Below, in pieces: positions 18,177-27,489 of a stretch of 64,000 nucleotides of DNA. Position numbers and translations under genes: made by a program. Origin of the DNA: Mycetocola tolaasinivorans (GTDB lineage Bacteria > Actinomycetota > Actinomycetes > Actinomycetales > Microbacteriaceae). Within the stretch, counting starts at the first letter, position 1, and each line of letters begins with the position of its first letter. The DNA lies in NCBI RefSeq assembly GCF_003667565.1, contig NZ_RCUX01000001.1, positions 310,001 through 374,000 of the forward strand, given 5' to 3'. A model generated the notes under the pieces. That model saw only the letters and a program-made list of their open reading frames with translations, ran no database searches and was not told the DNA's origin.

Positions 18177-19499
18177 ATGTCTTCCCCGATCCGCAAGAAG
18201 CTTCTTGCCACGGCCGGTGCCGCACTTGCGTTCACCGTCGCGCTGACCGGTTGCTCGACTGCGGCACCCGCTGCCCCGGCCGATGAAGAAGTGAGCATCG
18301 AGTTTTACTACCCCGACCAGGTTGGTACCCTGGGCACCCTGATCGACGGCTACCTCAAGGAATTCGCCGCCGAGCACCCCAAGATCAAGGTCAAGGGCGT
18401 CTACTCGGGCGACTACGACCAGACCCTGACCGCGGTCAACACCGCGATCGACGGTGGCAAGGCACCCGCCCTGGCCATCATGGACCAGACCTTCGTTCTC
18501 GACCTGGTCGAGCGCAAGGCCATCTCCAGCTGGGATGACTACCTGAAGGACGACGAGAGCAAGAAGTGGCTCGACGGCTTCTACCCGCAGTTCATGAAGA
18601 ACTCGATCGATGGCGACGGCCACGTCTGGGGCGTGCCCTTCGCACGCTCGACCATCGTGCAGTACTGGAACAAGGACTTCTTCACCAAGGCTGGCCTTGA
18701 CCCGGAGCACGGCCCGGCTACCCGCAGCGAGCTGCTGGACTCGGCCCGCGCAACCCAGGAGAAGGGTGGCGCCAAGTACGGTCTGTTCATCCCGACCTCG
18801 ACCGGTACCGCCTACTGGCTGTACCAGGCCCTCGTGCAGCAGGCCGGTGGTGACGGCGCGATCAGCAACGCCGACGGCACCAAGGTCACCCTGGACACCC
18901 CGGAGAACGTGAAGGCACTCGAGTTCTGGGCTTCGCTCGGAGCCGAGGGCATCGCCCCGAGCACCGAGGTTGCCTGGTCGACCTCGACCGACGACTTCCT
19001 CGCCGGCCAGACCGCAATGCTCTGGACCACCTCGGGCCGTATGGGCACCATCCAGGACAAGGCGTCCTTCGACTGGGGCGTTTCGGCACTGCCGAAGGAC
19101 GTCGCAGCGGGTGCCCCCACCGGTGGTGGCAGCCTGATGCTCTTCCAGGAGGGCGTCTCGGACAAGCAGCGTGAGGCAGCAGTAACCCTCGCGAAGTTCC
19201 TCACCACCCCGGAGCGCGCCGCCGACGTATCGGTCAAGTCCGGCTACATCGCCACCTCGGATGCAGCCTGGAACGACCCGGCAATGGTCGCCCACGTGAA
19301 GAAGTTCCCGCAGGCAATCGCCGCCCACGACGCCGTCGCCGACGCCATCCCCGAGATGGCCACCGTCGACCGTGACCGCGTGGTCTACCAGACCCTCGCC
19401 CCGGCCCTGCAGTCGGTACTGCTGAACGGTGCCGACGCCAAGGAAGCACTGAGCAAGGCTCAGGCGGAGATCACCAAGATCCTCGCTGAGCACAAGTAA
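18177..19499 (+). CDS. ABC transporter sugar-binding lipoprotein (UgpB-like)
   Basis: Extracellular solute-binding lipoprotein of 440 aa. The signal ends in the lipobox LTGC near residue 26, giving a lipid-anchored mature protein. The mature start (SIEFYYPDQVG..L..LIDGY) with GDYDQTLTAVNTAI and YWNKDFF resembles UgpB-type family 1 binding proteins for glycerol-phosphate, oligosaccharides or polyols. RBS AGAAAGGA is 11 bases before ATG. A strong hairpin separates it from the permease genes. The ligand is unknown; the catabolic genes downstream suggest a sugar, sugar acid or polyol. Confidence 0.88.
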   Translation: MSSPIRKKLLATAGAALAFTVALTGCSTAAPAAPADEEVSIEFYYPDQVGTLGTLIDGYLKEFAAEHPKIKVKGVYSGDYDQTLTAVNTAIDGGKAPALAIMDQTFVLDLVERKAISSWDDYLKDDESKKWLDGFYPQFMKNSIDGDGHVWGVPFARSTIVQYWNKDFFTKAGLDPEHGPATRSELLDSARATQEKGGAKYGLFIPTSTGTAYWLYQALVQQAGGDGAISNADGTKVTLDTPENVKALEFWASLGAEGIAPSTEVAWSTSTDDFLAGQTAMLWTTSGRMGTIQDKASFDWGVSALPKDVAAGAPTGGGSLMLFQEGVSDKQREAAVTLAKFLTTPERAADVSVKSGYIATSDAAWNDPAMVAHVKKFPQAIAAHDAVADAIPEMATVDRDRVVYQTLAPALQSVLLNGADAKEALSKAQAEITKILAEHK

Positions 19500-19511
19500 C
19501 ACCCGGAACAC

Positions 19512-19547
19512 CGGCCGGGTTCGCGGACACCACCGCGGGCCCGGCCG
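19512..19547 (+). promoter_or_regulatory. intercistronic hairpin between binding protein and permease genes
   Basis: Stem CGGCCGGGTTCGCGG (19512-19526) and CCGCGGGCCCGGCCG (19533-19547), fully paired with two G-U pairs, 6-base loop, no T-run. Such hairpins after binding-protein genes commonly stabilise the upstream message or reduce readthrough, so that the binding protein is made in excess of the permease. Confidence 0.6.
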
Positions 19548-19599
19548 TCTCCGGATAACCACCCCACACACCCCTCACCCGTAAGGCTGCTCCCTCGTC

Positions 19600-20523
19600 A
19601 TGACCGACGCCCCCGCAGTCGTGCCACCGCGGTCGCGGTGGGCCTGGAATCCGTTCCGGCTCGCCCGCAGACTGCCGGATGCCGGCTTTGCCTATTTCCT
19701 CCTCCTGCCCGCCTTCATCTTCCTGGCGCTGTTCACCGTCAAGCCCCTCATCGGCTCGCTGATCTCCAGCACCCAGAAGCGTAACGGTGACGGTTTCACC
19801 CTCGGTAACTACGAGCGTCTCGCCACCGACGAGGTGTTCCTGCGGGCCCTCGGAAACAACCTGCTCTTCTCCCTGATCACCGTTCCGGTCTCCCTCGGCC
19901 TCGCGATGCTTCTCGCGGTCCTGCTGCACCAGAACGTGCGCGGCCGCGGATTCCTCCGCGCCGGCGTCTTCGCCCCGGCCATCCTGCCGATGGTTGCGGT
20001 GGCGGTGATCTGGATGTACTTCTACCAGCCCAACATCGGCGTGATCAACTCGATCCTCGGCGCGATCGGGCTCCCCACCCCGGACTGGCTCGGCGATCCC
20101 AGCCTGGTCCTGCCCTCCCTCATGGTCATGATGATCTGGAAGGAGGCCGGGTTCTTCATGCTGTTTTACCTCGCCGGACTTCAGGGCATCGATCCGGAGC
20201 TCGAGGAGGCTTCGCGCCTGGAGGGTACGGGCAAGTTCCGTCACTTCTGGAAGGTCAGCTTTCCGCTGCTCATGCCCACCACGCTGTTCGCGGCGATCGT
20301 GGCGCTGTCGGACAGCATCAAGATGGTCGACTTCGTCTTCGTGATGACTCAGGGCGGGCCGGACAACGCCAGCAACCTGCTGCTGTTCTACATCTATAAG
20401 GTGGCGTTCGCCCAGCACTGGCCGCAGTTCGCCGCCGCCATTTCGCTCGTGGTTGTCGCGGTGCTGGTTGCACTCGCGCTGATCCAGATCAAACTCATGG
20501 ATCGCAAGATCCACTACCGCTAG
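19600..20523 (+). CDS. sugar ABC permease (UgpA-like)
   Basis: Inner-membrane permease subunit of 307 aa with six hydrophobic segments after a 28-residue cytoplasmic N-terminus. The EAA loop that docks on the ATPase is seen in LEEASRLEGTGKFRHFWKV. The sequence FVFVMTQGGPDNAS near residue 250 is typical of UgpA/MalF-type subunits. ATG 19600. It pairs with the next gene, 9 bases downstream. Confidence 0.92.
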   Translation: MTDAPAVVPPRSRWAWNPFRLARRLPDAGFAYFLLLPAFIFLALFTVKPLIGSLISSTQKRNGDGFTLGNYERLATDEVFLRALGNNLLFSLITVPVSLGLAMLLAVLLHQNVRGRGFLRAGVFAPAILPMVAVAVIWMYFYQPNIGVINSILGAIGLPTPDWLGDPSLVLPSLMVMMIWKEAGFFMLFYLAGLQGIDPELEEASRLEGTGKFRHFWKVSFPLLMPTTLFAAIVALSDSIKMVDFVFVMTQGGPDNASNLLLFYIYKVAFAQHWPQFAAAISLVVVAVLVALALIQIKLMDRKIHYR

Positions 20524-20532
20524 GAGACCCGC

Positions 20533-21336
20533 GTGGATCGCATCCTGACCACCTCGGACCGGATCGAACGGGTACTCGCCTGGGTCGCCGGTCTGCTCTG
20601 GATCGCCCCGCTGGCGTACGTGTTTGTGCGCTCGGTGATCGTGGAGTCCCCGGCGGGTAGCCGGTTCGGGTTTGACAACCTGGTGAACGCCTGGGGTGCC
20701 GCACCCTTTGGCCAGTACTACCTCAACACGACCCTGCTCGTGGTAGGCATCACCCTGGCGCAGCTCGTTTTTGGTGCCCTGGCCGCGTACGCGTTCGCCC
20801 GGTTTACCTTCCCGTTCAAAAACGCTCTCTTCGCGTTTGTCCTGATTCAGCTGATGATCTTCCCCGAAGTGTTCATGTCGGAGAACTATCGCACGGTTGC
20901 CGGCTTCGGTCTGCTCGATACCATCACCGGTATCGGCCTGCCGTATGTGGCCAGCGCCTTCTGTATCTTCTTCCTGCGTCAGGCGTTTATGACGGTGCCG
21001 AATGAGCTCGTCGAGGCCGCACAGGTTGAGGGCAGCTCGCGGCTCGGCATCCTCTGGAAGGTGTTCCTTCCGGCGGCAAAGCCCAGCCTGATCGCCTACG
21101 CGCTGGTGTCGGTGTCCACCCAGTGGAACAACTTCCTCTGGCCGATGATCGTGGCCACCTCGGATGAGACCCGACCGATCACCGTGGGTCTGGTGCGCTT
21201 CCTGGCGCCGGAGACCGGTATGGACTTCCCGAAGATGGCCGCCGGTACGGTCATCGTGATCGGCCCGCTGCTCGCGGCGTTCCTGATCGGGCAGCGCGGG
21301 TTCATCAACTCGTTCCTGCGCTCGGGTATCAAGTAG
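20533..21336 (+). CDS. sugar ABC permease (UgpE-like)
   Basis: Second permease subunit, 267 aa with six membrane segments. EAA loop: ELVEAAQVEGSSRLGILWKV. GTG start at 20533 follows AGGAGA, nine bases past the stop of the first permease. Last gene of the transporter operon, closed by a strong terminator. Together the four proteins form a CUT1 importer with binding protein, two permeases and an ATPase dimer. Confidence 0.92.
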   Translation: MDRILTTSDRIERVLAWVAGLLWIAPLAYVFVRSVIVESPAGSRFGFDNLVNAWGAAPFGQYYLNTTLLVVGITLAQLVFGALAAYAFARFTFPFKNALFAFVLIQLMIFPEVFMSENYRTVAGFGLLDTITGIGLPYVASAFCIFFLRQAFMTVPNELVEAAQVEGSSRLGILWKVFLPAAKPSLIAYALVSVSTQWNNFLWPMIVATSDETRPITVGLVRFLAPETGMDFPKMAAGTVIVIGPLLAAFLIGQRGFINSFLRSGIK

Positions 21337-21339
21337 GGC

Positions 21340-21387
21340 ACACACAAAAGCACCGGATGGGAGTTCCCATCCGGTGCTTTTGTGTGT
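21340..21387. terminator. bidirectional terminator
   Basis: Perfect 23-bp stem: 21340-21362 pairs with 21365-21387 (core CACCGGATGGGA / TCCCATCCGGTG). The stem carries AAAA on the left and TTTT on the right, so it serves both the permease gene and the convergent dehydrogenase gene. Confidence 0.85.
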
Positions 21388-21407
21388 CCCACTCGTTGTG
21401 TGTTCGG

Positions 21408-22382
21408 CTAGTTTTGTGGCAGTTCCAGCACGATCTTGCCGCGGGCCCCGTGCGGGTGGCGCAGGGCGTCCACCGCGGCCACGTAGTCGGTGAGCGCGAA
21501 GCGGTGCGTCACCAGCCAGCCGGCATCCAGGGTTCCGGCGTTGATCAGCTCCACGACCGAGCGCCAGGACGCCGAGGTGGAGGCGAAGCTGCCCAACACG
21601 GTGAGGTCCGCGTTGATCAGGGCGTCGACGTCCAGCGGGAAGCGGACATCCCGGCCCAGATAGCCCAGGAGCGCGAGCGTACCGCCGCGCCGGGTGGCCG
21701 CGAGGGCCGCGGCGACGCCCGCGGGGGAACCCGAGGCCTCCACCACGAGGTCGTAGCCCTTGGCCGCGCGACGGGTGAGGAAGCGGTCGACCCCGGCATG
21801 CTCGGCGAGGGTCGCCTGCTCGGTACGGAGGCCCCGGAGATCTACCCGCTCGGGCTCCCACACACGGGCGAGGGCCGCGGCGAGCAGGCCGATCGTGCCG
21901 TCACCGATGATTAGGATGCGTGCGCCCGGGGTCGGGATCGCCCGCTCCAGGGCGCGATAGACCACGCTCGCGGGCTCGGCGATGACCGCGGCTGTGGGGT
22001 CCACCCCGGCGGCGATCTCGTGCGCGAGGTGCCGCGGCACCGCGAGGGTCGCGGCGGCGGCACCGTCCCGGGTGAAGCCCAGCTCGGCATAGGTTGCGCA
22101 GAGGTTCTCGCGGCCCTCCTCGCAGCGCACGCAGGAACCGCAGGGAATGAGCCCCTCGGTCACCACGGTGCGCCCGGCGGAGTCCCGGCCGACCCACTCG
22201 TGGCCGAGGGTCAGTGGATACCGCACGAATGCGGGATCCACGAGGCCGTCGATCAGGTCGAGGTCGGTGCCGCACAGGCCCACCAGGTGGGGTCGGTAGA
22301 TCTCCTCACCGGGTCCGGCGACCGGTTCGGGCACCTCGGCGAGGTGCAGCGTCCCGGGGGCCGGGATCCGCAGCGCCCGCAC
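21408..22382 (-). CDS. zinc-dependent dehydrogenase (MDR, polyol/sugar type)
   Basis: Medium-chain dehydrogenase of 324 aa. Catalytic zinc residues are in GLCGTDLD and GHEWVG, the structural zinc cysteines in PCGSCVRCEEGRENLC, and the nucleotide motif is GDGTIGLLAAALA. The shape fits polyol or sugar dehydrogenases more than simple alcohol dehydrogenases, but the substrate is not certain. The GTG start overlaps the stop of the IclR gene by one base (TAGTG), so both are co-expressed. In context it is a candidate for the first oxidation step of the imported substrate. Confidence 0.85.
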   Translation of the reverse strand: MRALRIPAPGTLHLAEVPEPVAGPGEEIYRPHLVGLCGTDLDLIDGLVDPAFVRYPLTLGHEWVGRDSAGRTVVTEGLIPCGSCVRCEEGRENLCATYAELGFTRDGAAAATLAVPRHLAHEIAAGVDPTAAVIAEPASVVYRALERAIPTPGARILIIGDGTIGLLAAALARVWEPERVDLRGLRTEQATLAEHAGVDRFLTRRAAKGYDLVVEASGSPAGVAAALAATRRGGTLALLGYLGRDVRFPLDVDALINADLTVLGSFASTSASWRSVVELINAGTLDAGWLVTHRFALTDYVAAVDALRHPHGARGKIVLELPQN

Positions 22383-23197
22383 TAGTCGCGACCCCGCGGC
22401 CGGCCGGCGATCTGGGCGGTGATCTGCGCGGCAAAGCGGCGCAGGATCCCACCCAGCTCGGCGGCACGCCGCTCGGGCGCACCGGTCTTGATGGTGGTCA
22501 CCGACAGGGCACCAAAAACGCCCCCGTGCAATCCGAATACGGGTGCGCTCAGGCAGTACACTCCGATCTCATCCTCCTCATCGTCGATGCCGAAGCCGCG
22601 CTCGCGGGTTCGACGTAGGTCTTCCAAAAACCCGGGCACGGTGGTGATGGTGCGGCGGGTACGTGCGGGGAGGCCGGTTTCCTCGGCGATGCGGATGGCC
22701 TCGCTCTCGGGCAGGTGGGCGAGAATCGCCTTCCCCGCGGCCGAGGAGTGGGGGAGCTCGCGCACCCCCATCGGCGCGTGGAACCGGATCACGCCGGGGG
22801 CGTCCACGCGAGAGATAAACATCGGGTAGCCATCATCGTTGATGGCGGCGCGGGCGGTCATCTGCGTGCGCCGGGTGAGGTCGTGCAGCACGGGCTTGAC
22901 GAGCTCGGTCAGCGGGTGGGTTTCCACCGCTCGGTCGCCGAGCCGCACCAGGGTGAGGCCCAGGCGATAGCGCGGGCCGGGATGCACCTCGCGAATATAG
23001 CCGGCGTCCACCAGGGTGCGGGCGATCGCAAAGCCGGCGCTCTTGGACACCCCGGCCTGCCGAGCCAGCTCGGTGAGGGTCAGCCCATCGGTGCCGGCCT
23101 CGGCCACCACGTCCACCACGCGCAGGGCGCGGGCGACGCTGGCCACCGTATAGTCGCGGCGTTCGGCGGGAACACGAAGCTGCACGGGGTCGGTCAC
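22382..23197 (-). CDS. IclR-family transcriptional regulator
   Basis: Regulator of 271 aa. The winged helix-turn-helix is at residues ~18-80 (LTELARQAGVSKSAGFAIARTL). The C-terminal effector domain contains SRVDAPGVIRFHAPMG, SSAAGKAILAHLPE, RGFGIDDEED and VYCLSAPVFG, all typical of IclR proteins that sense small acids. It is divergent from the sugar-acid dehydratase gene and co-transcribed with the dehydrogenase, so it probably controls both directions from the shared 302-base gap. Confidence 0.92.
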   Translation of the reverse strand: MTDPVQLRVPAERRDYTVASVARALRVVDVVAEAGTDGLTLTELARQAGVSKSAGFAIARTLVDAGYIREVHPGPRYRLGLTLVRLGDRAVETHPLTELVKPVLHDLTRRTQMTARAAINDDGYPMFISRVDAPGVIRFHAPMGVRELPHSSAAGKAILAHLPESEAIRIAEETGLPARTRRTITTVPGFLEDLRRTRERGFGIDDEEDEIGVYCLSAPVFGLHGGVFGALSVTTIKTGAPERRAAELGGILRRFAAQITAQIAGRPRGRD

Positions 23198-23499
23198 CGG
23201 GGTCTCCTTGTTGTGGCGCGAGGCCGTATCCGGCTCGGCGGGCGCGTGCGTGGGGCACGCTCACGAACAGCCGCCATTGTCCAAATACGGCGTGTAGTTG
23301 TGGTCACTCTAGGCGCGCTGAGGCGGTGCGTGCGGGGCGCGCGCGGGCTGATTCGCACTGTTCACCCAGGCCCGCCGGGCCGGCGGAATCTGTTTACCCG
23401 CGCGGCACGAGATAGACACATTCCGTCCATCGAGCCCTGTTGCGATGATCGGGACGGGCTCCCACCCGCACGCCCACCCGCCCTCGTCGAAGGATGCTC
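23198..23499. other. divergent intergenic region, probable IclR control region
   Basis: 302 bases between divergent iclR and the dehydratase gene. No coding frame is supported. I see no clear palindrome; CCGTCC and GGACGG (around 23422 and 23451) are inverted but far apart. Promoters and an IclR site are expected here but were not located with confidence. Confidence 0.5.
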
Positions 23500-25239
23500 G
23501 TGACTGATTTCCCCCGCAGTGCCGAGTGGTTTGTGGGCGATGAGGAAATTGCGGTGATGCACCGGGTGGCGCTGCGTAACTCCGGCATCAGCGATGACCT
23601 GGAGGCGGGAAAACCCCTCATTGGCATCGCCGACTCCTCTTCGACGCTGAACCCGTGTAACCTGCCACTGCGCTCGCTGGTTGAAGACGTGTCGCGCGGC
23701 ATTCGCGACGCCGGTGGAATCCCCGTGGTGTTCCCGGTGATGAGCCTCGGCGAAGACCTGATGAAGCCCACGGCAATGCTCTACCGAAACCTCCTCTCGA
23801 TCGAGGTCGAGGAGTACGCGCGCTCCTACCCGCTGGATGGCCTGGTTGTTTTGGCCGGCTGCGATAAGTCACTTCCGGGCGCGCTGATGGGGGCGCTCAG
23901 TGCGGACATCCGCACCCTCGCCGTGGTGAGTGGCCCGCGACAGGCCGGGGTGCTCGACGGGACGAGCCTCGGTACCGGGACCGCGCTCTGGCGTGCCGAT
24001 CACGAGCGCCAGAGCGGGGCGCGCGACTCCGCCGCCTGGAAGGAGTTCGAGCGAGCGCTCGCCTGTGGGCCCGGCACCTGCAACACCATGGGCACCGCGA
24101 GCACCCTGGCGATCCTGACCGAGGTACTGGGCTTCATGCTGCCGGGTACTGCCGGTGCCGCCGCCGGAAGTGTCGAGCGGGCGGACGCCGCGTATCGCAG
24201 CGGGGTCGCCCTCACCGAGTCGGTACTGCGGAATGACCCCGCCGAAACCCCGCAGCGCGTTCTGAGTGAGACCGCCCTGCGCAATGCGCTGGTCACGCTG
24301 TGCGCGCTCGGCGGTTCACCCAACGCCGTAATCCACCTCATCGCCCTCGCCGGCCGGGTGGGCATCACCCTGACCGGCGCGCTCCTCGACGGGGTTGCCC
24401 GCTCCGTGCCGGTACTCGCCGATATCGAACCCGCGGGCGTGGGCCTGCTCGCCGACTTTGAGCGTGCCGGTGGCACCCCGGCCCTCCTCGAGGCGCTGGG
24501 CGATCACGTCGACACCTCGGTTCGCGCCGGAGACGGCCGCGCCTGGGCCGAGCACCTGCGCCCGGCGGAGACCGTGGGGGAGCACGTGCCCATCCGGTCA
24601 CTGGAAGATCCCGTTGCGCCGCTCGCCTTCGCCGTGCTCAGCGGAAATCTCGCCCCCCGTGGCAGCCTCATGCGGGTGGCCACGGCACCCGAACTCCGCC
24701 CCGTCCAAACCGGCCCGGCGCTCGTCTGGCACAGCTATGCCGACATGCGTCGACAGATTCACGATCCGAACCTCGCGGTAACCGCGGACACCGTGCTGGT
24801 GCTCACCGGGGCCGGGCCGGTCGGTGCCCCGGGCATGCCCGAGTGGGGAGTGATCCCCATTCCCCGGGTACTCGCGGCGCAGGGCGTGACGGACATGCTG
24901 CGCATCAGTGACGGCCGGATGTCTGGAACCGCCTTTGGTTCCTGCGTGGTGCACGTGAGCCCGGAGGCCGCGATCGGTGGGCCCCTGGCACTGCTGCGCA
25001 CGGGCGATCTGATCACGCTCGATGTGCCCGCCCGCAGCCTCTCGGTTGCGCTCTCCGAGGAGGAGCTCGCCGAGCGTCGCGCCGCCTGGACCCCCGCCCC
25101 GGTCCGCGACCTGCGCGGCTGGCCGCTGCTCTATCGCCGACACGTCGGACAGGCCGACACGGGCTGCGACTTCGACTTCCTCACCGCCCACACCCCCGAA
25201 CAGCGCGTGGTGGTGCAGCCCATTGTCGGGCTGTCCTAA
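23500..25239 (+). CDS. IlvD/Edd-family dehydratase, probable sugar-acid dehydratase
   Basis: Iron-sulfur dehydratase of about 579 aa that removes water from a 2,3-dihydroxy acid to give a 2-keto-3-deoxy acid. The three cluster cysteines of the family are visible: NPCNLP (Cys53), AGCDKSLPG (Cys121) and CGPGTCNTMGTAST (Cys194). The G-T-C-N-T-M-G-T-A-S-T form is that of pentonate/hexonate dehydratases (arabinonate or xylonate type), not housekeeping IlvD. GTG 23500 is preferred because GAAGGA lies 5 bases before it and overlaps the ATG at 23494. The IMPase-like gene follows after 31 bases. Exact substrate unknown. Confidence 0.85.
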   Translation: MTDFPRSAEWFVGDEEIAVMHRVALRNSGISDDLEAGKPLIGIADSSSTLNPCNLPLRSLVEDVSRGIRDAGGIPVVFPVMSLGEDLMKPTAMLYRNLLSIEVEEYARSYPLDGLVVLAGCDKSLPGALMGALSADIRTLAVVSGPRQAGVLDGTSLGTGTALWRADHERQSGARDSAAWKEFERALACGPGTCNTMGTASTLAILTEVLGFMLPGTAGAAAGSVERADAAYRSGVALTESVLRNDPAETPQRVLSETALRNALVTLCALGGSPNAVIHLIALAGRVGITLTGALLDGVARSVPVLADIEPAGVGLLADFERAGGTPALLEALGDHVDTSVRAGDGRAWAEHLRPAETVGEHVPIRSLEDPVAPLAFAVLSGNLAPRGSLMRVATAPELRPVQTGPALVWHSYADMRRQIHDPNLAVTADTVLVLTGAGPVGAPGMPEWGVIPIPRVLAAQGVTDMLRISDGRMSGTAFGSCVVHVSPEAAIGGPLALLRTGDLITLDVPARSLSVALSEEELAERRAAWTPAPVRDLRGWPLLYRRHVGQADTGCDFDFLTAHTPEQRVVVQPIVGLS

Positions 25240-25270
25240 TCGCCGCGCACAGCAGAAAGCGAGCGCGGCC

Positions 25271-26176
25271 ATGACCGAGCACGGTACCCCCACCCCTGAT
25301 TCCACCCTCGCCGAGACCCACGATCTCCCGGCGCTGCGCGCGCTCGCCGAAGACGCCGCCGTGCGCGTGCGCGAGCACGTGCTGGAGCGTCGCCGCACGG
25401 GCATTGGCTGGGTGATCGAAAAGGGCTCGGCCATCGACGTCGTGACCGAGGTGGATCGCGAGGCCGAGCACCTGCTGCGGGAAATCCTGCTTACCGCCCG
25501 GCCGGAGGACGGCTTCCTCGGCGAGGAGGGTACGGCCACCATTCCCGGCACCAGCGGTGTCGTCTGGGTCGTGGATCCCATCGACGGCACCACCAACTTC
25601 GTCACCGGTGCCGGGCCCTTTGCCGTGAGTGTGGCCGCCGTGGGCGTTGCGGCCGTAGGCGAGGCTGAGGTGGGCGTTGCTGCCGTGAGCGCTGCGGAGC
25701 CGAGCGCTCCCATCGATCCGGCGACCTGGCGGGCCCTGGCCGGGGCCATCGCGCTGTGCGCCGAAAACAGCGCCGGTGCGCTGGTCTCGGCGCACCTCGG
25801 AGGGGGAGCGACCTCCGCGGGGCGGCCGATCCGGGTATTAGACGGCACGGATCTTGCCGGGGCCATCATCCAGACCGGGCTCGCCTATGATCCGGCGGTG
25901 CGCCGCCAGCAGGCGGGCGTGCTGGCCGCACTCACCCCCATCGTGCGCGACCTGCGCATTGGCGGTTCGGCCGCCGCGGATCTCTGCGCGGTGGCCGAGG
26001 GCCGCGTGGCCGCCTACTTCGAGCGCGGCCTCGCCCCCTGGGACTACGCCGCGGGTGCGCTCATCGTCACCGAGGCCGGCGGGGCGCTTGCCGGTTCCGA
26101 GGGTGAGCGCCCGGATGGCGGGCTGCTCGTGGCCAGTGGCCCCGCGATCCTCTCGGCGCTGCTGCCCATCGTCTAG
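25271..26176 (+). CDS. inositol monophosphatase-family phosphatase
   Basis: Mg-dependent sugar- or polyol-phosphate phosphatase of about 301 aa. Metal motifs: GEEGT (residues ~85), VDPIDGTTNF (~101-110) and APWDYAAGALIVTEAGG near the C-terminus. The frame is open to 25022 but overlaps the dehydratase; ATG 25271 is the natural start, 31 bases past its stop. An Ala/Val/Glu-rich stretch encoded by two imperfect 30-bp copies sits after the FVTGAGPFAVSVAA strand where relatives have a short loop. In context it may dephosphorylate a phosphorylated substrate or side product. Confidence 0.82.
   Translation: MTEHGTPTPDSTLAETHDLPALRALAEDAAVRVREHVLERRRTGIGWVIEKGSAIDVVTEVDREAEHLLREILLTARPEDGFLGEEGTATIPGTSGVVWVVDPIDGTTNFVTGAGPFAVSVAAVGVAAVGEAEVGVAAVSAAEPSAPIDPATWRALAGAIALCAENSAGALVSAHLGGGATSAGRPIRVLDGTDLAGAIIQTGLAYDPAVRRQQAGVLAALTPIVRDLRIGGSAAADLCAVAEGRVAAYFERGLAPWDYAAGALIVTEAGGALAGSEGERPDGGLLVASGPAILSALLPIV
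25640..25699 (+). repeat. imperfect tandem duplication (2 x 30 bp) inside the IMPase gene
   Basis: Units 25640-25669 and 25670-25699 both begin GTGGGCGTTGC and are alike at about three quarters of positions. They encode VGVAAVGEAE and VGVAAVSAAE. In frame, so it lengthens a loop without disrupting the gene. Confidence 0.7.
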
Positions 26177-26587
26177 CCGACGTGCCAGCGTACGGCCGGT
26201 TCGCCTCGGAAGCCAGACGGGGGCCACGGTTTTCTGTCTGCCCGACCAGACCTGTTGAATCCACGGCAAACTGTCGGCGGCGGTGATGGTGGCGCGCCAC
26301 ATCGACCCGCGAGGCGCGTAAAACCGCGGATCTCCGCGGTCTCGGTATCCGTATCGGCAACAAAAGTTTCGGTACCGTTCGCACCGCTCGGGTGAACAAA
26401 CGGCGTGGTCGCACGGGATTTTTTGGATCTACGGCGTGTACGGGGGAGCCCCGGGATACGATGGACGCTGGCCCGCCCCGTGGTGCCGCTCGCACCGTCG
26501 CGAAACCCGCATGGACGAGCTTTGCCCGGGCACGCGAGCCTCCGGCGAACACATTCCACGCCTTGAGGAATGGGAAAGAGTACAAAA
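26177..26587. other. intergenic region without a recognised gene
   Basis: 410 bases between the IMPase gene and the CitE-like gene. No frame has convincing composition. A 7-bp dyad ACCGCGG (26323-26329) / CCGCGGT (26334-26340) with A-rich left flank could be a weak terminator on the minus strand or an operator. The length suggests that the CitE-like and glycerate kinase genes have their own promoter. Confidence 0.4.
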
Positions 26588-27475
26588 TTGAGTGAACCGC
26601 TGCCCACGAATACCATCGATCTTCCCTCTACTCGGCGTCGCACCGTGGTACCCGCGGATCTCGCCCGCTCCTGGCTACTGGTCAACGCGACCCAGCCGGA
26701 TCTGATCGATCAGGGTGTTCGCTCCTCCGCCGACGCGGTAGTCCTGGACATCGAGGACGCCGTGGACCCGAGCCGGAAGCCGCAGGCCCGCGAGGACGTC
26801 GCCCGCTGGTTACACACCGAGGGCAACAACGCCTGGGTACGCATCAACGACTACACCACCGAGTTTTGGCGCGACGATCTCGAGGCGCTGCGCCACGCAC
26901 CCGGCCTGCTGGGCGTCATGCTCGCCAAGACCGAGGACCCCGAGCAGGTCACCGCGACCCACCAGATCCTGGGCGGCCAGCGTCCCGTGGTGGCGCTCGT
27001 TGAATCCGCCCTCGGCATCGAGGATGCCGGCCGCATCGCCCGCGCTCCCGGTGCCTTCCGCCTGGCGTTCGGCTCGGGCGACTTCCGCCGCGACACCGGC
27101 ATGAGCGCCGACCGTGAGGCGATGGCCTATCCGCGCGCCCGCCTGGTGGTGGCCAGCCGCGCCGCCGGCCTGCCCGGCCCGGTCGATGGCCCGACCGTGG
27201 GCGAGAGCCACCCCATTCTGCGCGAGCAGTCCGGTATCACCGTGATGATGGGCATGACCGGCAAGCTCTGCCTGAGCGCCGACCAGACCCCCGTGGTCAA
27301 CGAGGTCATTAGCCCCACCCGCACCGACGTCAGCTGGGCAAACACCTTCCTGCTGGACTTCACCGCGCGCGGCGAAATCGTGCGCGACGGTTCGGACCTT
27401 CCGCGTCTCGGCCGCGCCCGCAAGATCATGGCTCTCGCGGCCGCGTTCAACGTCCGCCCCTTCGACGCCGACTAG
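26588..27475 (+). CDS. CitE/HpcH-like aldolase or lyase
   Basis: TIM-barrel carbon-carbon lyase of about 295 aa. Motifs of the CitE-like branch: SWLLVNATQPDLI, VVLDIEDAVDPSRKPQAR, VALVESALGI and LAFGSGDFRRD, which supply the Mg ligands (Glu and Asp). Family members cleave or make malyl-CoA, citramalyl-CoA or other 3-hydroxy-acid bonds. Whether this one uses a CoA thioester or a free keto-deoxy acid is not visible. The start is ambiguous: TTG 26588 has GGGAAAGAG at 7 bases, while ATG 26570 abuts GAGGA. Glycerate kinase follows after 14 bases, so the pair is probably co-transcribed and the lyase may generate a glycerate precursor. Confidence 0.8.
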   Translation: MSEPLPTNTIDLPSTRRRTVVPADLARSWLLVNATQPDLIDQGVRSSADAVVLDIEDAVDPSRKPQAREDVARWLHTEGNNAWVRINDYTTEFWRDDLEALRHAPGLLGVMLAKTEDPEQVTATHQILGGQRPVVALVESALGIEDAGRIARAPGAFRLAFGSGDFRRDTGMSADREAMAYPRARLVVASRAAGLPGPVDGPTVGESHPILREQSGITVMMGMTGKLCLSADQTPVVNEVISPTRTDVSWANTFLLDFTARGEIVRDGSDLPRLGRARKIMALAAAFNVRPFDAD

Positions 27476-27489
27476 GTCTTACGCGCGCC

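Noticed and set aside
19471-21861. 796-codon minus-strand frame opposite the ABC permeases
   Set aside because: Crosses a bidirectional terminator and the dehydrogenase 3' end, and is Arg/His/Gly-rich. The permease genes on the plus strand are unambiguous.
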